NCBI GenBank assembly: GCA_008921705.1
Contig: VFFE01009203.1
Location: 445,909-509,908 of the forward strand
Source: Burhinus oedicnemus
Taxonomy: Eukaryota; Chordata; Aves; Charadriiformes; Burhinidae
DNA length: 64,000 nucleotides
Direction: 5' to 3'
The notes below the pieces were generated by a model, which was given only the letters and a program-made list of their open reading frames with translations, ran no database searches and had not been told where the DNA came from. This document shows, one piece after another, positions 61,201 to 64,000 of this stretch (within the stretch, counting starts at the first letter, position 1; the number at the start of each line of letters is the position of its first letter). A program made the position numbers and the translations under genes.

Positions 61201-64000
61201 TTATTTTACATAGCATACTGCTTTAACTTACTAAAAATAATTTTGTGCACTGCAAACAATAATAACCAATGGTGCTTAAAATCCCCTGCTTGCTTATGCA
61301 GAATTTCAATCATGACTGCCAGGGTATTAAATTGCTCACATATTACATAAATATGTGTGTATATACACAATCTGAAATAAGCATATATATATATATTTAT
61401 ATGTATGTGTGATTACATAAATATGTAAGATATAAAGTAATTTATCTACCCTGTAGTCTGTACTCTGCTTTTTATACAACAGGCAGCACAGCAGATCTCA
61501 GATGAAACAAAATGCATATAGACTTTTCTGTTACCCTGCATTACGTTTTTGTGGAAACTAAAAGCATGCAATAGAAAATTCCACTGGTAAGTGAATTGTC
61601 AGTAAGTTTTTGAATGCTCTGGAATTTTTTGTGGGAGTAGTTTCACTGATACACAAAGTAAAAAAGGAGTTCTGTCACACTATTTCAAATATGATGTATG
61701 CAACATTTTGGGTGCAAAAAGACAGTGAATGTTTGTAAAAAATTATCCAAACCTATCCTTCAGAGCCCCCTTATCTTTCAATATCCAAAATACTGTTTAC
61801 TCTTACCAACAAATGCAGATGTTTCAGTTGTTACATAATGAAAATGTTCTAATGTCCTAAGCACTTCCCCATGTCAGCTTTTTTAATAAATCCCATAAGA
61901 TCGTTATTATTTGTTAAATAATTCCTGTTTAAATGTTTGTAGCATTGAGGCAAGCTGTGCTCATAAATGCAGGAAATATTAGACCTAAAACTGAATGCTG
62001 GTATACAAACCAAATTACTTCTTATGTGTTCTAATGGCAGTGTTAAAATAAAGGAGGTTTCTTGTTAACTTCCCTAATATCTTGTGGGACTTCCATAAAC
62101 TATTAAGTTCTAGACTATATTGTGATTGATTAACTTTCATTCAAAGTCACTCTGCGTTACTGTTACAATGACTGTATAAGCCTATGAATGACAATATCTT
62201 ATTTTAAATGTTAAAAACAGTACATAAAAGTGTTCCTTCCCAGACACTGACATTCCCACTGAAGTTAGATCCTCTAATTTCAGCTCATCTCTGTTTTAAA
62301 TAATCTGTTGGAGAAACATTCTCCCCATCTCAAGCTTTCTGTATACGTTGTAAACAGTCAGAACACCTTCGAAAGCTGGGTAAGCAGCTTCTTCAGGGAT
62401 ATGTTTTTTTATAGCTACTCTCACAATAATCTATGCTCTGCTATCTACAAACCGTGAAGTTCATGAATTCATCAAAATTATTCAAAAAATCAATTTGTTG
62501 TAAAAAACCTACACAAATAAACCTGTATTTGCTATCACAGCAAAGTCAAATAAACTTATGATATATGATCTGTTACTTTACAAGAAGTATTATTTCAAAC
62601 TGTTGTGTTCATTAATGCTATATGATTACCTAAGTGTTCCATAGAGAAAACAGTCACCTCTGTCACAGGATTACACCTGAGAAATTTCAGGCAGACTGAC
62701 TGTTTACGATGTAATTAGATGGGTGTCAACTTCCTGCCTTTAAGAGCTGCCTTTTATATCCTTAACTAGGGAGAAATCACTGTGCTGATAAAAACTGTCT
62801 ATCTTGGCATCAGACTTTCAGAGTACTGTACTATATAATTCCTCACATTAGTCTTTAGGAAATACGACAGTGTCACAATAGATGGTTTATGGCCTCATAG
62901 AGGGGACTGAAATAGCTTATCAGTATTCCTTTCACAGAATTTACCGTTGAGGTGTCAGCCTCCAAACTCCATGCATAAAAGAGGGCAATTGTACCAGGAA
63001 AACTTTTTGCTACCACTCCTAGAATGAGAGTTGCCACACCAATGCTAAGGACACTGAAGGAGAGGCTTGAGGTCTCAATAATATTTACATGTATTTTTGA
63101 AAGCAGTTGGTGATACAGTGTGCTGATTCTGCTCTTCCTCAGTCACAGACCTCTCTCTAACGACCACCAGAAATGTCCTTTTCAATGCAATGTATCAAAG
63201 TTATCGACCACTTGAACAAAGGACATCATTCTGTCAGTGCTTCCTTACTGAGGTGATTTCTAAAGCAACATTACAATCTTTTGATTATTTGCTTTGTTAG
63301 AAAGACAAAGCAAGCATACAGGGACACATCTAGGCAGAAATTTAAATGCAGCATCAAATCAGAAGGAATAGAGCTTGCCGCTTAGCACCTTCTAGATGGC
63401 TTCTAGTCCATCAGGACCCATAATATGGCCCTTTGGAGCATAATGCAATGGGTCTGAAGGCTTTGTGGACACAACCTCAGAATCATACATACAAGGATGA
63501 CCATGCAGGGTGACATTTTGGATTACATTTGTTACCATGATAGAATGGAAAGGTGCATCTCCTCACTCCCAATCACTGCTCATGTGATTTTCTCTAACCA
63601 TAAAGTATCAATACTAAATACTCTAAAGAACCCACATAGCTTTCTAATAGTATTTTCAAATCTCAAGATGGAAGCAGCATGTGTTTTGACCATCAGGAAG
63701 AAGTGCAAAAATTCAACTTGTACATGCTGATTTCAGTGTGATGCTACCTGTAGTTTCTGTCCTGGACTGGGAATATCACGTTGTTACACGATGTCTTACC
63801 ATCATCCTTGTCAGGTACAATGGTTATTCGAGTGCTTGGGAATTCTGCACCAATTCTTCCACCCATCGGCATGCTCAGCAAAACATCAAAGGTCTCAGCC
63901 TCTTCATATAAGGAATCATCTATGATGACTATCCGACACATTTTTTCTCGTTCGTCTTTGTCAAAACGTAGAATGCTGTTGTGATCCTCAGGCCTGGATA
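9712..64000 (-). CDS. FREM2: FREM2, 3' portion (exons 6-24, spliced, partial at 5' end)
   Basis: FREM2 is a large type I membrane and extracellular matrix protein that forms a mutually stabilising complex with FRAS1 and FREM1 at epithelial basement membranes; loss in mammals causes Fraser syndrome or cryptophthalmos. Here 19 minus-strand segments join in frame: 63800-64000, 45920-46069, 45120-45329, 44674-44871, 42344-42508, 42084-42266, 39548-39678, 38060-38218, 36864-37167, 34119-34250, 33158-33489, 23415-23607, 20979-21083, 19684-19811, 19464-19598, 14574-14700, 12940-13127, 11879-12025 and 9712-10221. All introns are GT-AG. The 3698 coding bases give 1231 full codons plus a partial one, about 39% of the roughly 3170-residue mammalian protein. 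Order: end of Calx-beta 1, Calx-beta 2-5, conserved membrane-proximal ectodomain, transmembrane helix, short tail ending SSEV. FRAS1, FREM1 and FREM3 are excluded by the residue-level match I recognise and by this C-terminus. Exon numbers are inferred. The 5' exons and promoter lie past the window edge. Confidence 0.97.
10222..11878 (-). other. FREM2 intron 23 (1.66 kb)
   Basis: It contains a short antisense CR1 3' end at 10585-10810. The rest is AT-rich with no gene. Confidence 0.88.
10585..10810 (+). repeat. CR1 3' end fragment
   Basis: Plus-strand ORF2 end ([19 protein letters not shown]) stopping at a tctag, then a gggggttggaatagacaatc tccagaggtccc 3' UTR and a ttctgtgattccgtgattcc tail. 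About 226 bp, 5'-truncated. Confidence 0.92.
11879..12025 (-). CDS. FREM2: FREM2 exon 23
   Basis: This is a 147-bp exon of 49 codons, phase 0 at both ends; acceptor catgtag, donor gtatga. It starts [20 protein letters not shown] and ends [13 protein letters not shown], leading straight into VSLGREW of the last exon. No open frame starting with ATG marks it; it is placed by protein match and splice sites. Confidence 0.95.
12026..12939 (-). other. FREM2 intron 22 (914 bp)
   Basis: AT-rich sequence with an A/TA-rich tract near 12298-12318. I see no gene. Confidence 0.87.
12940..13127 (-). CDS. FREM2: FREM2 exon 22
   Basis: This is a 188-bp exon, phase 1 in and phase 0 out; acceptor gtttacag, donor gtaagt. 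It encodes [20 protein letters not shown], then [20 protein letters not shown] and [15 protein letters not shown]. Three cysteines lie in this conserved ectodomain segment. Confidence 0.97.
13128..14573 (-). other. FREM2 intron 21 (1.4 kb)
   Basis: Unique intronic sequence. I see no repeat or gene. Confidence 0.87.
14574..14700 (-). CDS. FREM2: FREM2 exon 21
   Basis: This is a 127-bp exon, phase 0 in and phase 1 out; acceptor tgttttag, donor gtataa. It encodes [20 protein letters not shown], then [20 protein letters not shown] and SE. It joins exon 22 through a split glycine codon. Confidence 0.97.
15525..15567. repeat. TA/TG-rich microsatellite
   Basis: An alternating gtatatgtatat, tatatatatgtgt and gtgtgtgtgg-like tract in intron 20. 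Low complexity. Confidence 0.8.
16923..17030 (+). repeat. MIR/CORE-SINE-like fragment
   Basis: The plus strand reads agtagctggggcactagact aagaattgggag, then a caactcctgcccc block and an acaggcaaagtca block. This is the order of a MIR-type SINE (agtggttagagcactggact ... gggagtcaggag ... cttgggcaagtca). It is diverged and flanked at once by the CR1 at 17051. Identified by eye. Confidence 0.55.
17051..17578 (-). repeat. CR1 copy, 5'-truncated
   Basis: The plus strand starts catagaatcatagaaaggtt taggttgg. Reversed ORF2 blocks include tccaacctggcgttgaacac, ggtaacttgttccactctct and an aggctgaataacccaaactc block. The minus-strand translation shows [20 protein letters not shown], a CR1 hallmark. Frameshifts are present. 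It lies sense to FREM2. Confidence 0.93.
19464..19598 (-). CDS. FREM2: FREM2 exon 20
   Basis: This is a 135-bp exon, phase 0 at both ends; acceptor after a pure CT tract (ctctctctcttcag), donor gtacca. It encodes [20 protein letters not shown], then [20 protein letters not shown] and IRFQQ. Confidence 0.97.
19684..19811 (-). CDS. FREM2: FREM2 exon 19
   Basis: This is a 128-bp exon, phase 1 in and phase 0 out; acceptor tgtttctag, donor gtaaaa. It encodes [20 protein letters not shown], then [20 protein letters not shown] and FA. Only 85 bp of intron separate it from exon 20. Confidence 0.96.
19812..20978 (-). other. FREM2 intron 18 (1.2 kb)
   Basis: AT-rich unique intronic sequence. I see no repeat or gene. 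Confidence 0.87.
20979..21083 (-). CDS. FREM2: FREM2 exon 18
   Basis: This is a 105-bp exon, phase 1 at both ends; acceptor ctgtcag, donor gtaagc. It encodes [20 protein letters not shown], then [16 protein letters not shown] across the next junction. Confidence 0.96.
21084..23414 (-). other. FREM2 intron 17 (2.3 kb)
   Basis: AT-rich sequence with a TA repeat at about 21975-21992. I see no recognisable gene or CR1. Confidence 0.87.
23415..23607 (-). CDS. FREM2: FREM2 exon 17
   Basis: This is a 193-bp exon, phase 0 in and phase 1 out; acceptor gttttgtag, donor gtgcgt. It begins [20 protein letters not shown], then [20 protein letters not shown] and [20 protein letters not shown]. It is one of the best-conserved ectodomain stretches of FREM2 as I recall it. 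Confidence 0.97.
25660..26460 (+). repeat. Ancient CR1-like LINE remnant
   Basis: Very diverged. Blocks in CR1 order can still be read on the plus strand: gagcgctagtgagagctt atctgga ([12 protein letters not shown]), then ctatctgatgagaagagact aaaatagccgggttg (LSDEKRL..-like), tacaacaaaggctgagagg, and a final ccccttctagttcagtatct tatg tail. The left limit is uncertain: the 25690-25800 stretch with an accttgaggact block may be an earlier part of the same element. Confidence 0.5.
31838..31856. repeat. Poly-A tract in intron 16
   Basis: A run of about 19 A with flanking A-rich sequence. There is no attached recognisable SINE, so it is low complexity only. Confidence 0.8.
33158..33489 (-). CDS. 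FREM2: FREM2 exon 16 (membrane-proximal ectodomain)
   Basis: This is a 332-bp exon, phase 1 in and phase 0 out; acceptor tttttag, donor gtatga. It encodes [20 protein letters not shown], then [20 protein letters not shown] and [20 protein letters not shown], ending [10 protein letters not shown]. This is the conserved FREM2 region after the Calx-beta array, with several cysteines likely to form disulfides. Confidence 0.97.
33490..34118 (-). other. FREM2 intron 15 (629 bp)
   Basis: AT-rich unique sequence. I see no repeat or gene. Confidence 0.88.
34119..34250 (-). CDS. FREM2: FREM2 exon 15 (end of Calx-beta repeat 5)
   Basis: This is a 132-bp exon, phase 1 at both ends; acceptor ttccattag, donor gtagga. 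It encodes [20 protein letters not shown], then [20 protein letters not shown] and PHIDG. The glycine codons at each end are split with exons 14 and 16. Confidence 0.96.
34251..36863 (-). other. FREM2 intron 14 (2.6 kb)
   Basis: It contains a diverged CR1 at about 34786-34970. The remaining sequence holds only short random open frames (maximum about 126 codons at 35002-35382) that I do not recognise. Confidence 0.85.
34786..34970 (-). repeat. Diverged CR1 3' fragment
   Basis: The plus strand reads atcaggttcctcagggcc, ttgaatttatccagggacag and ggcaacccattccagg, in the order found in reversed CR1 ORF2 ends (atcaggttgctcagagcc ... ttgaatgtttccagggac ... ggcaacttgttccag). No preserved terminal tail is visible, so this is an old copy. 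Confidence 0.7.
36864..37167 (-). CDS. FREM2: FREM2 exon 14 (Calx-beta repeat 5 region)
   Basis: This is a 304-bp exon, phase 0 in and phase 1 out; acceptor tgttctgcag, donor gtaaga. It begins [20 protein letters not shown] and includes an NNT glycosylation sequon, [31 protein letters not shown] and [18 protein letters not shown]. The several cysteines and missing DD motif mark the divergent last Calx-beta unit. Confidence 0.96.
37168..38059 (-). other. FREM2 intron 13 (892 bp)
   Basis: AT-rich unique sequence with good splice sites. I see no repeats or gene. Confidence 0.88.
38060..38218 (-). CDS. FREM2: FREM2 exon 13 (linker after Calx-beta repeat 4)
   Basis: This is a 159-bp exon, phase 0 at both ends; acceptor cattgtcag, donor gtgagt. 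It starts [20 protein letters not shown] and ends [11 protein letters not shown]. It finishes repeat 4 and links to repeat 5. Confidence 0.95.
38596..38992 (-). repeat. CR1 copy, 5'-truncated
   Basis: The plus strand begins agaatcatagaatcgtctag gttggaagggacc and runs through ccaccactaaaccatgtccc, a tgttccaatgtttgataacc block and a caataaggtctcctctcagc block. It is the reverse of a CR1 C-terminal ORF2 plus 3' UTR. It shares its diagnostic wording with the inserted copy at 55307-55539, so the two are probably one subfamily. Confidence 0.92.
39303..39365 (-). mobile_element. Possible endogenous retrovirus LTR fragment (non-coding)
   Basis: On the minus strand TTTAACCCCA is followed within about 15 bases by TAGCACCACGCAGCCGCTCG, which resembles the end of a widespread avian endogenous-retrovirus LTR family. 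It is a GC-rich island (about 60 bp) in AT-rich intron. No gag, pol or env sequence is present. It may extend leftwards in degraded form. Recognition is from memory of the repeat and not verified. Confidence 0.4.
39548..39678 (-). CDS. FREM2: FREM2 exon 12 (Calx-beta repeat 4, second half)
   Basis: This is a 131-bp exon, phase 1 in and phase 0 out; acceptor gttttcag, donor gtaata. It encodes [20 protein letters not shown], then [20 protein letters not shown]. Where other repeats have paired aspartates (DD), this one has FDG, so the canonical acidic pair is reduced and Ca2+ binding by this repeat may be altered (inference). Confidence 0.95.
39679..42083 (-). other. FREM2 intron 11 (2.4 kb)
   Basis: It contains an ancient CR1/L3-like 3' end at about 40590-40790. 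The remainder is AT-rich with no gene I can recognise. Confidence 0.88.
40590..40790 (+). repeat. Ancient CR1/L3-type LINE 3' end
   Basis: The plus strand reads tgccttcaaaccaagactgg atgcc, then a caaaagttattcgactcaat block, a gggagaattttgcaa block and a final atgatccttccagcctta. This order matches old amniote CR1/L3 3' ends (an L/F-KTRLDAL-like C-terminus followed by an aatggtcccttctggcctta-type tail). It is far more diverged than the other CR1 copies here. Confidence 0.65.
42084..42266 (-). CDS. FREM2: FREM2 exon 11 (Calx-beta repeat 4, first half)
   Basis: This is a 183-bp exon, phase 1 at both ends; acceptor taattacag, donor gtagga. It encodes [18 protein letters not shown], then [20 protein letters not shown], the core early strands of a Calx-beta repeat. 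It joins exon 12 through a split glutamate codon. Confidence 0.96.
42344..42508 (-). CDS. FREM2: FREM2 exon 10 (Calx-beta repeat 3, second half)
   Basis: This is a 165-bp exon, phase 1 at both ends; acceptor gattgcag, donor gtaaga. It starts [20 protein letters not shown] and is followed by [20 protein letters not shown]. The DD plus glutamate-run motif is the Calx-beta Ca2+-binding signature, here with five consecutive glutamates. A 77-bp intron separates it from exon 11. Confidence 0.96.
44285..44455 (+). repeat. CR1 3' end fragment
   Basis: Short, strongly 5'-truncated CR1. It has the CAGAGAGGTTATGGAGTCTC block, then ggggttggactagatgatct and a terminal attctgtgattctgtgatt tail. It lies antisense within FREM2 intron 9. 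Confidence 0.9.
44589..44631. repeat. A-rich (AAAAC)n-like simple repeat
   Basis: The plus strand reads as imperfect then perfect aaaac units (caaaacaaaacaaaacaaaa). It is a low-complexity microsatellite in intron 9. Confidence 0.85.
44674..44871 (-). CDS. FREM2: FREM2 exon 9 (Calx-beta repeat 3, first half)
   Basis: This is a 198-bp exon, phase 1 at both ends; acceptor ttctgcccag, donor gtaagc. It encodes [17 protein letters not shown], a [20 protein letters not shown] block and ends IITFLPG. The leucine codon is shared with exon 8. The intron separating it from exon 8 is only 248 bp. Confidence 0.96.
45120..45329 (-). CDS. FREM2: FREM2 exon 8 (Calx-beta repeat 2, second half)
   Basis: This is a 210-bp exon, phase 1 at both ends, with acceptor ttggtag and donor gtgagt. 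It begins [18 protein letters not shown] and carries the Calx-beta acidic motif [20 protein letters not shown], the expected Ca2+-binding D-D and E-E pattern, followed by [10 protein letters not shown]. It completes repeat 2. Confidence 0.96.
45330..45919 (-). other. FREM2 intron 7 (590 bp)
   Basis: AT-rich sequence with a T-rich stretch at about 45431-45440. I see no repeat or gene. Confidence 0.9.
45920..46069 (-). CDS. FREM2: FREM2 exon 7 (Calx-beta repeat 2, first half)
   Basis: This is a 150-bp exon, phase 1 at both ends, with acceptor ttcaccag and donor gtaagt. It encodes [20 protein letters not shown] and continues with an [20 protein letters not shown] stretch, the first beta strands of a Calx-beta fold. 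The glutamate codon is completed from exon 6. Confidence 0.96.
46905..46985 (-). repeat. MIR/CORE-SINE-like fragment
   Basis: The plus strand reads cctcagttttcccattgtgc followed by an aataatatctacctt-type stretch. This resembles the reverse complement of the 3' half of MIR-type SINEs (cctcagtttcctcatctg ... ggataataatacctacct). The copy is old and diverged. Identification is by eye. Confidence 0.45.
53349..54187 (-). repeat. Old CR1, 3' segment (host element of the nest)
   Basis: The minus strand ends in the CR1 tail (plus strand catagaatcacagaatggtt at the left edge). It carries the eroded C-terminal part of the CR1 ORF2, with recognisable CR1 blocks such as the AIQRDL motif at the right edge and [17 protein letters not shown] nearer the 3' end. 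Stops and frameshifts are present. The right edge at 54187 continues in register with 54981 once the younger CR1 at 54188-54980 is removed. Confidence 0.85.
54188..54980 (-). repeat. Younger CR1 inserted into the old CR1
   Basis: This copy is about 790 bp, 5'-truncated and on the minus strand. It belongs to the same subfamily as the copy at 5203-5976: both share blocks such as [20 protein letters not shown] and [16 protein letters not shown]. It is open from near its 5' end until an 8-bp tandem duplication around 54399-54412 shifts the frame. Its 3' tail (CTGTGATTCTGTGAT on the minus strand) abuts the old CR1 directly. I see no obvious long target-site duplication, as is common for CR1. Confidence 0.85.
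54981..55306 (-). repeat. Old CR1, middle segment (reverse transcriptase catalytic region)
   Basis: The minus-strand translation shows RT-domain blocks: [20 protein letters not shown], then the catalytic FADD motif (55020-55031) and DTKLSG. It is interrupted on both sides by younger CR1 insertions. Removing them restores in-frame continuity with 55540-55712 on the 5' side and 53349-54187 on the 3' side. The ORF is broken and the element is dead. Confidence 0.85.
55307..55539 (-). repeat. CR1 of a different subfamily inserted into the old CR1
   Basis: This is about 233 bp of CR1 3' end on the minus strand. The plus strand starts agaatcatagaatcatttag and includes accactaaaccatgtccc-type wording shared with the copy at 38596-38992. 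It encodes only the last part of ORF2 ([20 protein letters not shown]). It sits exactly between the old CR1's ASMDKG and TDVIYLDF codons. Confidence 0.85.
55540..55712 (-). repeat. Old CR1, 5' segment
   Basis: The minus strand encodes CR1 RT-domain sequence LTSVPGKI ... [20 protein letters not shown]. The 5' truncation point is near 55712, beyond which the sequence becomes unique intron. With 54981-55306 and 53349-54187 it makes one element of roughly 1.34 kb. Confidence 0.85.
63800..64000 (-). CDS. FREM2: FREM2 exon 6 (partial; end of Calx-beta repeat 1)
   Basis: The reading frame is open to the window edge, so the acceptor lies beyond 64000. The segment encodes 66 full codons and ends with one base of a glutamate codon before the donor gtaaga (phase 1). 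It contains the Calx-beta signature [15 protein letters not shown], whose paired aspartates and following glutamates are the usual Ca2+-binding acidic cluster, and ends in VPDKDDE across the junction. The next exon lies 17.7 kb away, and the phase and sequence join perfectly, so no exon is missing in between. Confidence 0.95.

Larger units (their letters stand above)
46070..63799 (-). other. FREM2 intron 6 (17.7 kb)
   Basis: This is the largest intron in the window. It holds a three-layer CR1 nest at 53349-55712, a MIR-like fragment near 46905-46985, A-rich and TA-rich simple repeats (for example near 48885-48900, 52018-52031 and 61383-61400), and otherwise AT-rich unique sequence. The longest open frames outside the CR1 elements are under about 100 codons and none resembles a known protein. 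I see no extra exon: the flanking exons join directly in phase 1. Confidence 0.9.

Noticed and set aside
46070..63799. A missing exon in the 17.7-kb intron
   Set aside because: Exon 6 ends DKDD plus G and exon 7 begins with AA CCA; the split glutamate and phase 1 join exactly as expected for FREM2.
9712..64000. FRAS1, FREM1 or FREM3 instead of FREM2
   Set aside because: FREM1 has one Calx-beta and a lectin domain without this transmembrane tail; the tail, SSEV terminus and ectodomain wording match FREM2 as I know it, not FRAS1 or FREM3.
1..64000. CRISPR arrays, operons, phage or plasmid systems
   Set aside because: No regularly spaced direct repeats with unique spacers and no bacterial genes; the DNA is vertebrate.

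Overview
The window is vertebrate nuclear DNA, most likely from a bird. It holds spliced GT-AG exons, long AT-rich introns, and many 5'-truncated CR1 non-LTR retrotransposons ending in the typical avian tail of ATTCTGTG/ATTCTATG units. I cannot name the species. There is no sign of bacterial, plasmid or phage organisation, so operons, ribosome binding sites and CRISPR arrays do not apply.

The only gene I can support is the 3' part of FREM2, read on the minus strand (right to left). Nineteen coding segments, numbered here exons 6-24 on the assumption that the 24-exon mammalian structure is kept, run from the right edge (63800-64000, cut by the window) to the stop codon at 9712-9714. Every junction has GT/AG and the phases join without a break, giving 1231 complete codons plus part of one more. 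The product begins inside Calx-beta repeat 1, runs through Calx-beta repeats 2-5 (exons 7-15), a conserved juxtamembrane ectodomain (exons 16-23), and a last exon with a basic protease-like site, one transmembrane helix, a 33-residue cytoplasmic tail and a C-terminal PDZ ligand ending SSEV. FREM2 is a basement-membrane-associated protein that works with FRAS1 and FREM1 in epithelial-mesenchymal adhesion and binds GRIP1 through its tail. The upstream CSPG-repeat region and promoter lie beyond position 64000.

Layout: 1-5200 is downstream intergenic DNA with one CR1 copy and no recognisable gene. 5203-5976 is a well-preserved CR1. About 6255-9711 is the probable FREM2 3' UTR. 9712-46069 holds exons 24 to 7 with introns from 77 bp to 9.5 kb. 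46070-63799 is a single 17.7-kb intron that carries a three-layer nest of CR1 elements at 53349-55712. 63800-64000 is exon 6.

The remainder is intron or intergenic sequence with CR1 copies of several ages, fragments resembling ancient MIR-type SINEs, a possible endogenous-retrovirus LTR scrap and simple repeats. I found no previously undescribed system. The most informative structures are the nested CR1 complex, the run of phase-1 symmetric Calx-beta exons, two very short introns (77 and 85 bp), and the processing and sorting signals in the last exon.
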